NCBI GenBank assembly: GCA_017893485.1
Contig: CM030366.1
Location: 97,984,585 to 98,048,584 of the forward strand
Origin: Hemerocallis citrina
Taxonomy: Eukaryota > Streptophyta > Magnoliopsida > Asparagales > Asphodelaceae
DNA length: 64,000 nucleotides
Direction of reading: 5' to 3'
Shown in pieces: positions 45,790 to 56,789 of this stretch. The notes beneath the pieces are model-generated. The model was not told the origin of the DNA and did not search any database. It was given only the letters and a program-made list of their open reading frames with translations. Within the stretch, counting starts at the first letter, position 1, and every line of letters begins with the position of its first letter. A program made the translations under genes and the position numbers.

Positions 45790-46800
45790 GTGTGTATCTA
45801 TCAGTCTTCGTTCTCTTCCAGAGCGGTTCCTTGCATCGAGTTGCAGATTTTTGTGTGAGCTATGAGATGGGGACATGCTCATCGTCATCTTGATGGGTCT
45901 CTTGTTTTGACACTCTCTCATCTTGTGCTTGCTCATCTTCTTCGGGTTGCTCCGATTCTTCTTGGGGTTGCTCTCGTGCCTTAGGCCTGCTAACCACTGT
46001 CTTACACTTAGTCCTCCGACGCCCCGTCTAACTCACTGGCACTGACAACATTGCATCTAATGTGGGGCCTTCACCCACCGCATGAAGATTTTGCCTACAC
46101 GAAAGCGAGAACCTCGTGTGCGAACCTATCAGTCACATCAGAAGTTGCCCTCGACAACCATCAAGCGCAACTTCTTGCAATTTCCCGTAAGTCCTCAACC
46201 TAAAAAAAGTTAGAATTTATCATATAAACATATGCAACAACAAAAAATATAAAGATAAATGTATGAAATGAACTTGAACTATTGGAAAATATAGTATTTT
46301 ACCATGGATGTCACTGTCGGCGCATTCGGTCGAAAGATGGGCTGCCTCGCCAAATGGCCGGAAGATGGTTCCCTCTCTCTCCCCTCAAAATTGGAAGTGT
46401 CACCCGGCTAGTGTAGAGGTAGGAGGCACGATAATCAACTGTATAATCCGCCGATACCATGTCATGTACTCATCGTGCATATGTCCATCATATGGAGGAA
46501 TTCCTTCAATCATCATATAGAATCGGTGCTCATTCCAAGAATAAACTTGATCACGGTGATGTGCGGCCTAGTCACGATCGGGCATTCGACCCATCCTAGT
46601 GGTACCTTGCAAGGTGTTGTCATAGGTTCATGCGACTGATATATCCTACTGAAGACCAAACTGTCAAAGCATTCAATCTATAAATGGTAACTCTACGATA
46701 CCAAAGTGGACTAGTGGTTCACTCATCAACCATAGGTCAATAGTCCTTTTTCACCAACCAACCAAATATGTGGATTCGCTCACTCATGTAAACACTAAAT
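45790..46800 (-). pseudogene. PMD (MAIN-like) pseudogene of MULE-2
   Basis: The minus strand reads as the C-terminal half of the PMD protein of MULE-1. HFGIVELPFID..QFGLQ aligns with NFGVVEFYYPDRVLRQFGLH. MGRMPDRD, then WNEHRFYMMIEGIPPYDGHM and YMTWYRRI, align with MGRTPGHN...WNINRFEEIIVDTPPFDLSL...YLSWYERV. An acidic tail (EESEQPEEDEQAQDE) and VPIS.LTQ align with EIPLSALTQ. The exon 2/exon 3 split is kept (intron about 46205-46305). Stop codons and the missing N-terminal half make it a pseudogene. Confidence 0.82.
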
Positions 46801-46804
46801 GTAT

Positions 46805-47220
46805 ACTAAATTTTCGCCTCTTTCTTAACTAACAAACCCTACAAAATTACAATTTCCTCTATTAGGCAAAACATCAAATACCCATATGCATAACCAAATC
46901 CCATCAAAATTACTTCAAACCAAATACAACCCCCCATACATTCAACTCCATAAACATCATTTTCCCGAATCATATCCAAATCCTAACCATATCCTAACCC
47001 TAGCCCTAATTCTAACTATATCCAAATCCATAAACTATTAAAACATACCTTTATTGGAGTAGAAGAACTGATTCCGAATAGAGTTGAGAAAGCTAGGGCT
47101 TCGGTTTTTTTTACTTTAATCAAGCTAAAAATTGAAGTAGAAGAAGATGAAGAAATGTAGGGTTTTAGGTTAGCACTGAGAAGAGAGAGAAATGAGAGGA
47201 GATGAAACAAGTCAGGTAAA
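46805..47220. other. AT-rich MULE-2 interior
   Basis: No coding region was recognised. Contains CTAACCCTAGCCCTAATTCTAAC-like words near 46980-47010. Confidence 0.4.
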
Positions 47221-47224
47221 TAAA

Positions 47225-47654
47225 CTGGGGACCCTTAAGACACGGAACTCCCAACCGCATGTCTAGTTCATTCAAGCCCGTAGTTGAGAACTACGGTATC
47301 TTCTTAGGGAATTTTTCGAAAAAAATCTCTAAGTCCCAACTAGAGAGTTCACTCTGCGAGATTTCGAAAAAAGTGTGCAGTCGCATTACACAATTGCGAG
47401 CTTAGTATAAAATTTCCTGTAGTTAGGAACTGCGAGTCTTGTTTGTCTATTTTAACTAAACTCGCAGTTCCCAATTACGGGGCTTCAAAAAAATTATAAC
47501 TAGGGAACTACATGCTCGAAAGAGCCTACAACGCAATTGAAAACTACGAGCCTTGCTGACGTGGCCAACTTTTGTCCATGCCTACAAATAATTTGGCAAG
47601 TGTCCAATTTTCGAAACTAGTTTGAAAAAGTTGCATAATTTGGAGGGAAAAAAA
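47225..47654. repeat. MULE-2 right TIR
   Basis: Inverse of 32131-32620. It carries decayed palindromic words (GCCCGTAGTT-GAG-AACTACGG near 47276, CTCGCAGTTCCCAATTACGGG near 47461) and the outer CCAAATTATGCAACTTTTTC on the minus strand. Confidence 0.75.
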
Positions 47655-48352
47655 GCATCAGTAAAAAGAGTCCCCAGCTTGACAATTGTTCAAGAGGATT
47701 TATATACTTTCTTGAGTGGCTTTCTAGGAAATTGTAACCCTTCGTAGAAACAGAGACTGCCAGGTCCAATGAAAGAATCTAAAGCTTGTGAATTAAATTA
47801 TTTGTGGTATTCATTACTTTGTGACCCCATCTGCACTCTTTCAAGATTATACTGTAGAAAGGAGAGCGGTATCTGCATATTGTGTAAACAACGGTAGGTT
47901 CAATCCCATTTTGGTTAAGCTGAGGAGACAATTGAGCATGCTGTCTTCCATCTCAATCAAAAGGCCGGTAATTGCTTTCAGATTAGTAGGTAACAGTAGG
48001 ATGTGTGTTGATGAACTAATGCATTAACTGAAGGAAAATGAGATGTGTATTGTATTCAAGTTCAGCTGAACGATAAAAAAGAAAGAAGATCCTTATTTGT
48101 ATTATTTGTTGATACAGAAATACAATGAATAGATGGATGGGCCTTTGGGTATACTGAAAGGTGAAGTAACATGAAGAGAATGAATGATTCATGATGATGA
48201 ATGCAATAGGGAGACACCCTTTCCCTTTCAGATTAAGTAAGCTAATAATTAATATTATTAAGTGCATGCAATCATGCACATAATATCCATAGATACTTTT
48301 GGCATCCATTTTCCTTGTTCTTCAATTTATGTTATCTGTTCATGTTTTCTTG

Positions 48353-48355
<3 letters not shown>
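47655..48355. other. Intergenic sequence, nothing assigned
   Basis: Short ORFs on both strands (47821-48027, 48016-48309) match nothing I recognise. Confidence 0.4.
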
Positions 48356-48396
<41 letters not shown>

Positions 48397-50187
48397 GATG
48401 TAATGGATAGTCTAAAGTCTCTAGTCCGAGCATATATATAAATAGAACCAAAATATTACAGAAAATCCAGAGAAAAGTAATACAAGACGTAGTACAGAAG
48501 AGAGGACAAAGGAACCGCCAACACTCGGCAATCAAAGAGTACAAACGACACTAAACAAACAAGTAAATGAGACATTTACAAAAGACCAAACGCATCGACA
48601 AAATGCGAGAATCAGACTCGGCATGAAACACCCTGAATTCCAAGTACAACTGAATTCGAGATTCCACAGGATCTTTACACTTCTTTCGTACAATTTTACA
48701 AGGAATTTAAAACTTTTCACTTTATATCAGAGCTACAAGAAATCTTTATACTTTACAGCGGAAGCAAAATTACAACATTAATATAAATGAAAGTACAACA
48801 ACATTTGAATAATCTCTAAGCATCAGTTCTTCTTTAATCTTTATCATGCCATTTACCCTGCATACAAAACTGTGGGTACGTCAGTTTATTTAACCGACGA
48901 ATATTATATACGGCCATCCTCTCTATGCCGAAAACAGTATAATGATTTTCCATACTTAACAAACACAAACTTGTTCCCAAATCAAACTATGGAGAATATC
49001 CTATTGATGTCGTGTTGTGATTGTGCACTTAGTCCTTAATACAGTTATTTATATTACATGACACTAATGCGTACTTGTTCGGATTCTATGCATCCCATAC
49101 TACATAGGTCCGAGGGCAAGCCTCTTAATCGTTCTTCATCTTGTAGGGTTCAATCCCTCGTCATGACTTACTCTACTACTGTAACTACGACAAGTATCCT
49201 AGATATTCTATGAGTACGAGCTCATGTACAGAAAAACTGGAGGGGAATCTCACGTCATGTCACGACGCATCGTGAAGACAACCTATGCACAATTCAGCCT
49301 CCTTCATGGCACACGATCCTCTCGCAGTCACCAAACACCCCACAAGCGTCGCCAAGATCCCGATAATTCCGGAGTAGTGCCCACGTCATGTCGAGGCGCA
49401 TCGTGAAGACAAACTGTGAATCACACCCACATCGTAGACTCGAGGCCCTCATACTTGTGTTTTTCTCTCACTTTCATCACCTCTTCACTATGTACTAATT
49501 TTTAATTTAATGAAATCATGAACAAAATCAATCTCTTAGAGTCAGCACTCTCACTAATACCGGTCTTATTTCTTTCATTTCTTAATGACCCAAACTTGGT
49601 CTTTTTAATTTCATTTATCATATCTCATTACTTTCAATTGCCAGTGTGAGTCTTGGCTGCACCCTAATTTTAAATTTTAATTCACAATTCACATATTTGA
49701 GTTGTCATACCCAAGAAATTTCTCTTTTTCAATTACATGATTTCCAATCTTTTCATGAGTCAATTATCATATATGGAGTTCAATTATAAATCATGCATTT
49801 CATAACCAATATTTATTTCCACATTAAAATCATACTACGAAAACATCTAGTCAAAGTGAATATTCACAAAATCACCATTGTCATGCTATTCTTTTAACAT
49901 AATAACCCATACAAAAATTCACATTTATATTTTCTTTCCATAAATTTTTCTTTTTTAATACTCATCTTAATCACCACGTGAAATCACACATTTTTACGAA
50001 ATTATAAAGGTAAGAAACCATAGTTTTGAATACAATTTTACCTCAAAAATACACTTTACTTTAGTCCAATAACTCCCAATTAATTTTCATAGGTTGTATA
50101 TGATTTTTGAATAATAACGGTATTTTTTTCAGAATTTTTATACATCAAGAAAACCCCCAAAAATCAAATTGTCAAAAAATTAAATTC

Positions 50188-50260
50188 TGGCTACACCCAG
50201 AATCGAACCCGCAACCTTTAGGAAGACAACCGCACGCGCTAGCCAAGTGGCCGAAGGCGC
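50188..50260 (-). repeat. tRNA-like module 1 (pol III A/B-box-like) in solo LTR
   Basis: The minus strand reads GGCCACTTGGCTAGCGCG (D-arm/A-box-like) and, about 35 bases on, GGTTGCGGGTTCGATTCTGG (B-box/T-arm). A cloverleaf acceptor stem is not evident, so it is a tRNA-derived fragment rather than a working tRNA. Confidence 0.55.
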
Positions 50261-50354
50261 TCAGCGATATGAATAGGGAGACAGAGAGTTATATACTCTC
50301 TGTTCGGTGATTGGTAATTTTTTTTCTTTTTAAACCGCACACAAAAAGAGAGGT

Positions 50355-50448
50355 GGACACAGGTATCGAACCAGCGACCACAGAGCCACACGCCGTGCTA
50401 CAGTAGCGCCAGAAGGCTCACCGACCACTTGAGCTATGAGCTCATGTT
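50355..50448 (-). repeat. tRNA-like module 2 (pol III A/B-box-like) in solo LTR
   Basis: The minus strand reads CATAGCTCAAGTGGTCGGTG (A-box-like), then GGTCGCTGGTTCGATACC (B-box-like). The A-to-B spacing is longer than in a normal tRNA. Same orientation as module 1, 95 bases away. Confidence 0.55.
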
Positions 50449-51787
50449 GTCACATACACAACTCGAATTCTATTTAACTCAGTTCTCTGCTTTATTAAAA
50501 TATTTCGATGTTCAAAAATTCTTATCTTTATTTTGCTTGCACCAAAAGCCATGTAAAACTCCAGAATGTATATTCTAACTTAAATTAACACCCCAGTATT
50601 TTTAAAATAATTTTTCAGTAATTTAATACACATTTCTCATACAATAATTTAAATTCCGTACTACTCTTTCCATAATTCAATTTGACATTTCTCAACACAA
50701 CTTGGTATTAAAAATTCACATTATAAATATAATTTCCTGTTTTTCTCTCTTTCATAAACCCAAATGCATAGGACAATCTTATTCATTTGAACCAATATCA
50801 CGATAGTCCATTTAGCACATAAAACAATAATTTCATCTACTAGCATTTCGTACTCAATTTTGACGCTATCAACAATCCCAATTCAATATTTCCATAACTA
50901 CAAGCAATTTGCACACAATATTTAGATTCATGACAAGTTAACATACAATCTATCAAGCATTAATTTAATGAACCAGCAAGTCCTTTTTAAAATTAAGTGT
51001 ACTCTTATTAGTTTCTCTCATGCATCATTGTTTCAACACTCCTAGCAAGGCATCTAAATTAGAAGTATAGAAGACCACCCACCTAATTTGGAGAGAAATC
51101 ACACAACAACTCCTAAACGAAAGAGCCCTTCTCCTCCTAGATTGAGCTTGCCCAAACGAGTGCTCCTCCTCCTTGCTCCTAGTGCAACCCGAGAGCTCCA
51201 AGTTGATGTAGCCGGCCTCCTAGCTTGCAAGCACACACACTCTCAATCTTTTACTCTCACTTCCTACTAACAATCTACTACTAACAATTGTATTCTTTCA
51301 CTATAGGTTTGGATAATGAAAAGTGTAAGGATAACTAGGCTGGGGGGGGGGGGGGGGGGGGGGGGGTATTTATACAAAATTTTGGGACAAATAGAAAGCT
51401 AGGATTGATCTAGGAGTTAAGAAATAAAGGCTAGGATTTAAGGGGAAGTTGTAGTAACCAACCATGATAACAAAAACTACCTCCCACAACTCCATTTCTT
51501 TTCCTTTTCCTTCCCATGCCATCCGGCCACAATGAAAAAGTGTACAAACACGTGCTAGTGCAATGCACGTGTTGGTATAGTCTCCCATTTTAAAATTTTG
51601 TACATTTATTTATAAAAATCTATAAAAAATTGTCTACACTATAAGTTGTAATAAAAAAAGAAAATAAATTCATAGGCCTTTATTTAATGGGCCAAATTAG
51701 CTATATTCAAAATAAATTAAGTTAGGCTCAAAATAAAAGAGTACTTATGTTTGTTTAAAAATGGGCTTTAATAAAAACAATAGAAAA

Positions 51788-51790
<3 letters not shown>

Positions 51791-51830
<40 letters not shown>
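51791..51830. repeat. (AT)n microsatellite
   Basis: AT run near the right end of the solo LTR. Confidence 0.95.
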
Positions 51831-51832
<2 letters not shown>

Positions 51833-51958
51833 TCATTTGTTTATGTAATGAAAATAATTAGAAAATTTTATATCACAAGATTGCACGTGCACAAAACGTA
51901 CAAATTAATAACACAAAATAGTAATTTTCATAAATGAAAATCAGGGTATTACACGGCA

Positions 51959-52758
51959 GCCAAACTCAAAATAGAGAAGAGTAGACAGGCGCACTCCTCA
52001 GGGAAGCAGAACAAACAAACAGGCCTCAAAACACCGCCCGAATATTGAAGAGGAGACCCGTAGAAGTCGCACTCCTATGGCCAGTCGACCAAACAGACCC
52101 GCTGAAAGCATCTCCAGCTACGTAGGCCAACTTACGCATAACAGTCACCAAAAGCCCCACCTGTAGATAACAGAAAAGCAAACAGAAGTACAAACCAAAA
52201 GCAACAGACTCCCGCAACACAGAAGCAGGAAAAACAGTGGCCTAGCACAAAGAGAAAAGAGCAGCCGCTGTACAGACACAGCCATGAAGACAGAGATAAC
52301 CACATGGAAAATAGACTAGAGTTACAGGCGCCATACTCAAGACCAAGTTGAATTGCCATACAGCAACACACAAAACAATGGTAAGTAGAAACGCATAAAC
52401 AAATAGGCAATAAGAATTAACACACAGTGCCCCGATGTAACAAAAAAAACAAATTGCAAAGTAACTAAAATAAAAGGCAACACAAAAGAGAACCCATCAA
52501 GATGGAGACAGACAAAACACCTGCAAGCTAGAAGCAGGTAAGTGAAAAACCGACCAAAAGGATAATAGGAGAGTTACTGAGAGCATCACACTCTCATCCA
52601 AACCACCAGAAGAGAGCAACAAGTCAGCGGTGCAAATAGAGTAAAAAACCTGCATCAGCAAAAACACTAACATCAAAAGGGAACAATAAGACAAAGGAAA
52701 AGAAATAGAAAACACAACTAACGCAGTACAAACAAAAGTAGCGAGAACAGCTAGCTAG
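51959..52758 (-). other. LINE 3' UTR (part right of the solo LTR)
   Basis: A/C-rich on the plus strand, no coding domain. It resumes at 48396-48618 beyond the inserted LTR. Confidence 0.6.
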
Positions 52759-55700
52759 CTAAGGCGGAAGGAAACAGTAGTGATAGAATAAAGAAGCCGC
52801 CGTGTCCAGCGTGTGAAGTCTGAGAGTAATAATTCTCCGAGGGGCCAAGCTAGAGGCCCACAACTTGGGATAAAAAAGTAGGTCGTCAATTAAACCCGTA
52901 ATCGGGTGATAAGTATTAGTAAAGATACGTGAGTTCCTTTCCTTCCAAACGATCGCAATGATGGCCATCATAGAAACGTCCCAAGATTTATGGAATGGTT
53001 TAGGGACCGAGTTTGTTCTCCAAATAGTCAACCATGACTCTAAAGAATAAGGGAGTCCTACAACCCCCCAAGCTTGATGGGAAATCCACCATAATGGGCG
53101 AGTGAAGGAGCAAGTCAGGAATAAATGCAGAGCGTTCTCTGGGAATTGGTGGCAGAAAACACAATTTTGGCCGACTGCGATGTTTTTTTGTTAAGAATTT
53201 CCACAGTCAGTAATTTGTTCTGAATAGCGAGCCAGACCAAAATTTTGACTTTGAGAGGGGCAAAAGACTTCCAGATAGGTTTGGCGAATGGGGAAGACAC
53301 ACCTCCCAAATTAAGAAAACTATAGAAAGATTTAACCGAGAAAATTCCTGAACTATTCCATCTCCACAAGCAATCATCATGGGGGTGCCACGTGTATGCC
53401 TGTAGGGAATACAAGAGGTTGGTAAGGTTGGGGATTAAATGCGGTGGCAGATTGCAAGTAAAAGGAATGTACCAAGACCGCGAGTTGTCATGAAAAACCA
53501 CATAATCTGCCACAATCGCATTAGGATTAGAAGCCATATGGAACAGTTTAGGAAAAGAAGAAGCAATAATAAAATTTCCTAACCAGAAATCAGTCCAAAA
53601 CTGAATAGTATCCCTGATACCGCCAACTTTAAGAATACCACATTTAAAGGAACCGACAGTTTTCCACACACCCTTCCAGAACGGGGAGGCCAACGTCGGG
53701 ATAGACGGATTGAGTTCCCAAATTTTATGATAGGAAAAATATTTATGACAGATAAGGCGAGCCCAAGGAGAGTTGCCATTTTTATGAATTCTTCAAATCC
53801 ATTTACCCAATAACGCGATGTTCTCATTCCTAAGGTTAATCACCCCAAGACCCTCATCACGCTTAGACTTGCAAATATTACCCTAATTACAAAGATGTTT
53901 GCCCGGTTTGAAGGGAGAGGACCCAGACCAGAAGAAATTGCGTCTGATACGATCGATCTTCGCAATAACCCAAGAAGGAATGTAGAAGAAAGACATCATG
54001 TAGAGTGGGATGGAAGAAATCACAGAGTTAACTAGGATAAGATGTCCTCCCCTAAAAAGAAGCTTACCAGCCCAAACATTAAGTGTGGATTCCACTTTAT
54101 CAATGAGCGAAATCCAGTCCGATTTGTGGAGTTTTCCCTATCTCAACGGAATACCAAGGTACTGAAGTGGGAAAGACGCTACAGCACAGTTAAAAAACTG
54201 TGCAATTTCGAGATTACGGTTCTCAGAGCCACCAAGCTAGAGAACCAAAGTTTTACTGAAGTTAATGGATAAGCCAGATGCCTTTTCAAAAATGTAAAGC
54301 AGAAGTTTTAGGTTGCGCAGAGCGATACCGTTAGGTTTCAAGAACAAGATAGTATCATCTGCATATTGCAGATTAAGAATGCCACGAAAACCTCTGAAGC
54401 CCCCCAAACCATCGATAAGGTTGGCATTCCAAGCGTGCAACAGAAGTTTACTAAAAATATCCACAACCAGAGAGAATAATAAGGAAGAACTACGATCACC
54501 CTGGCGAAGGCCACACTTACACTTAAACTTATTACCGTCAATACCGTTAATAATAACAGAGGAAATACCAGCGAAGAGACTGGATTTTATCCAAGAAATC
54601 CATTTGAGACCAAAAATGCGCTGAAGAAGGATATCAAAGAGAAAATTCCAGTTGACTTTGTCATAAAACTTTTCGAAGTCTAATTTTAACAATATCCCCT
54701 CTGAATTAGAACGATGACAACTGGAAATAATCTCCTGAGTAGCCACAACACTATCAAGAATAAATCTGTTCTTAATAAAACCTGATTGCACTGGGTCAAT
54801 GAGAGGGAAAATGACTTAGCTAAGGCGATTAGTAAGAACGTTCATAATGATTTTGAAAGTAGAGTTTAATAAGATAATCGGTCTAAAAGCGGAGACCCTA
54901 TTAGCACCAATCAGCTTTGGGATGAGCACAATGTTCGCATAATTAATACAATCAATGGAGAACCGACCAGAGAAAAGATCCGAAAACAAGACTAAGAAGT
55001 CATCTTTCAGTAAATCCCAAAATTTCTGAAAAAAGATCGTAGGAAATCCATCAGGACCAGGCGATGAATCACTACGCATTGAAAAAAAATGGCAGCTTTA
55101 ATTTCTTCCATGGAAAATGGCAACTCAAGGCAGGAAAGATCATGAGTCTCATTGCCATAATGTTCAGTTCAATTAAGATGAATTGAAGGAGTCTGGGACG
55201 TCCCCATAAGAAGTTTGAAGTAATTGAGAAAGGCAGAATGGAAATCGGATATAGAATGTAATTCCACGTCATCCTCCATAATGACTGAAATATGATTACA
55301 TCTTTGCCAATGCGAAGCAAACTTATGAAAAAAGGACGAATTACCGTCACCCTCTTTAAGCCATTTAACCTTAGCTCTTTGGGCCCATTTGATATGGTCT
55401 AGGTGAAGGAGAGAAGCGTATTCTCTTTTACACTCGCATCTTTTTAACCTGTCGGCTGGGGAAAGATCATGTCTTTCCTCCGAACGATCAATATTTTGAA
55501 TAGTCGAAAGCAGAAAGTTTTTCAAAAAATTAATATAGGCCGCTTTTTCCTTACGCCAAATTTTGAAACCAGATTTGACCGCATGGAGTTTCAAAAGTAT
55601 CCTACCCAAACCATGGGAGCCAGTGATAGAAGAAAGACACTCACCAACTAGGTTCACGAAGAGTTGGCCTTCAAGCCAGAATTTTTTAAAACGGAACTTG

Positions 55701-55775
55701 AAAGGTTTGGCAAAGTTAAAAACAGAGTGCAAAGAAATAGGAACGTGGTCTGAGCACGGATTTGTTTGTTTCTTG
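52759..55775 (-). pseudogene. LINE ORF2 remnant: endonuclease end, RT, zf-RVT region
   Basis: In order on the minus strand: SDHVPISLHS (endonuclease tail), WLKEGDGNSSFFHKFAS, SSPGPDGFP and YANIVLIPKL (55079-54816). Then FIKNRFILD, LKLDFEKFYDKVNWNFL (RT motif A), GLRQGDRSSSLLF and LQYADDTILF (catalytic YADD, about 54360). Then WAGKLLFRGGHLILVNSVISS (54095-53883) and KSFYSFLNLGG...APLKVKILVWLAIQNKL (zf-RVT-like, 53115-53693), and finally VWKERNSRIF (about 52940). Frame shifts and stops separate the blocks, so it is inactive although the YADD box is intact. Confidence 0.9.
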
Positions 55776-55913
55776 AGTAAGTTATCAGCTCTTGTTGATT
55801 TGCTGAATTTATTATATAGTTTAGAGCTTAGATGGTCATACTTGTTTAGGTAAAAAGTGGTCTATATACAATGTTTTAAAAAATTATACAACATAAATTT
55901 CTAGAAATAAGTG

Positions 55914-56573
55914 GAACTTTTTTAATATATGCATTTTTCGAAACTATTTGCCCAAAAAGAACAGTTGTCAAGCTAATTGCGCTCGGGGACTTAACAACTA
56001 AATTCTTCGTTCCCAACAACGAGCTTAGCTATTTTGTGCTCGCCGTTGGGAACGGCGAGCTTAGTTTTATTTTTTGGAGAAACTCGCTGTTCCTAACGAC
56101 GAGTGTAGTTCAAAATTATTCAACGCCATGACCAACGGCGAGATTCTTTATACTAGACTCGATGTTGGGAATGACGAAGTTCCTTGAAATTTCACAGAGT
56201 GAAACTCTATGTTAGACTTAGTGAATTTTTCGAATTTTTTTTTCCATGGAATAGCTCGCTATTGGGAACAACGAGTCTTGTTTAAAATTTGAACTAAATT
56301 TACCGTTTCCATTAGCGAGTCTAGTATAAACCTCCTCGTTGTTGGGACGGCAAGTCTTGTCTGAGAATTTTGAACTAAACTCGTCATTAGGAACGACGAG
56401 TTCTCAACAAAAAAAAATTACACTCGTCGTGTTCAACGGCTAACACGAAATAACTAAGAGCTTCGCTAGAAACGGGAAATGTAGTTGTTAAGGCCCCGAG
56501 AGTAATTATTTTGATAACTATTCTTTTCTTACAAATAGTTTCGAAAAACGGCAAAGTTTTTAAAAAAAAAATC
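55914..56573. mobile_element. MULE-3: 660-bp deletion derivative with 9-bp duplication
   Basis: A perfect AAATAAGTG duplication at 55905-55913 and 56574-56582. The ends (GAACTTTTTTAA; reverse complement of right end GATTTTTTTTTTAA) share the GA..TTTTTT start of MULE-1. TIRs of about 140 bp share TTTTTCGAAACTATTTG, CTCGGGG and TTAACAACTA. The interior is packed with CTCGCCGTT-GGG-AACGGCGAG-type palindromes in different states of decay. No ORF. Confidence 0.88.
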
Positions 56574-56582
56574 AAATAAGTG

Positions 56583-56765
56583 TATATATATAATATACAT
56601 GTGAAAACTCATTTGCACAGGATCTGAATTTCAGTAGTTTCAACGTTGCGACAACCACCTTAACCAATCCACATCGGCCCCTCCTATCTAATAAATGCAA
56701 TGTTTTTATGTCAATTATGGAATTGGGAATCAATTTTTCAGCTTTCGTGGTAGTTGCATCATGCT
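56583..56765. other. Short spacer
   Basis: AT-rich sequence with no recognised feature. Confidence 0.4.
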
Positions 56766-56789
56766 GGCTTTTGCGTGGAAAAAAGGCTA

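Larger units (their letters stand above)
32131..47654. mobile_element. Old MULE-2 with PMD pseudogene and nested insertions
   Basis: The sequence from 32131 (T-run, CCAAATTGTGCCACTTTTTCAAAC..., GGACAACAGTTGGCCATG) is matched in reverse complement by 47560-47654 (CCAAATTATGCAACTTTTTCAAAC..., GGACAAAAGTTGGCCACG). Further in, both sides hold palindromic GCCCGCAGTT...AACTGCGGGC-type words. A PMD pseudogene on the minus strand (45790-46800) lies inside near the right TIR. No transposase is left. No duplication was recognised, consistent with age. Most of its interior is later insertions (32990-45750). Confidence 0.72.
48624..51953. mobile_element. Solo LTR, 3330 bp, inside the LINE
   Basis: Begins TGAAACACCCTGAATTCC and ends AAAATCAGGGTATTACA, flanked by a perfect CGGCA duplication (48619-48623, 51954-51958). 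No polyprotein inside. The termini resemble those of the 4-kb solo LTR at 3779 and the Tekay/Del class (inference). The interior has two tRNA-like modules (50188-50260, 50355-50448), a G-run (about 51343-51366) and an (AT)n tract (51791-51830). A repeated phrase CACGTCATGTC.ACGCATCGTGAAGAC lies at 49250 and 49380. Confidence 0.9.
48356..55775 (-). mobile_element. 5'-truncated LINE with solo LTR inserted in its 3' UTR
   Basis: The poly-A tail appears as a T-run at 48356-48395, so the element runs right to left. The left flank TGTTTTCTTGGG and the right flank TGTTTCTTGAGT (about 55771-55782) may be a decayed target duplication. Coding sequence begins within the last residues of the endonuclease (CSDHVPISLHS) and continues through RT and the zf-RVT region. 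The element is therefore truncated just upstream of the SDH motif. Without the inserted LTR it is about 4.1 kb. Confidence 0.85.

Noticed and set aside
50188..50448. Functional tRNA genes
   Set aside because: A-box and B-box-like words are present but no acceptor stem pairing or normal spacing was seen. They are kept only as tRNA-like modules.
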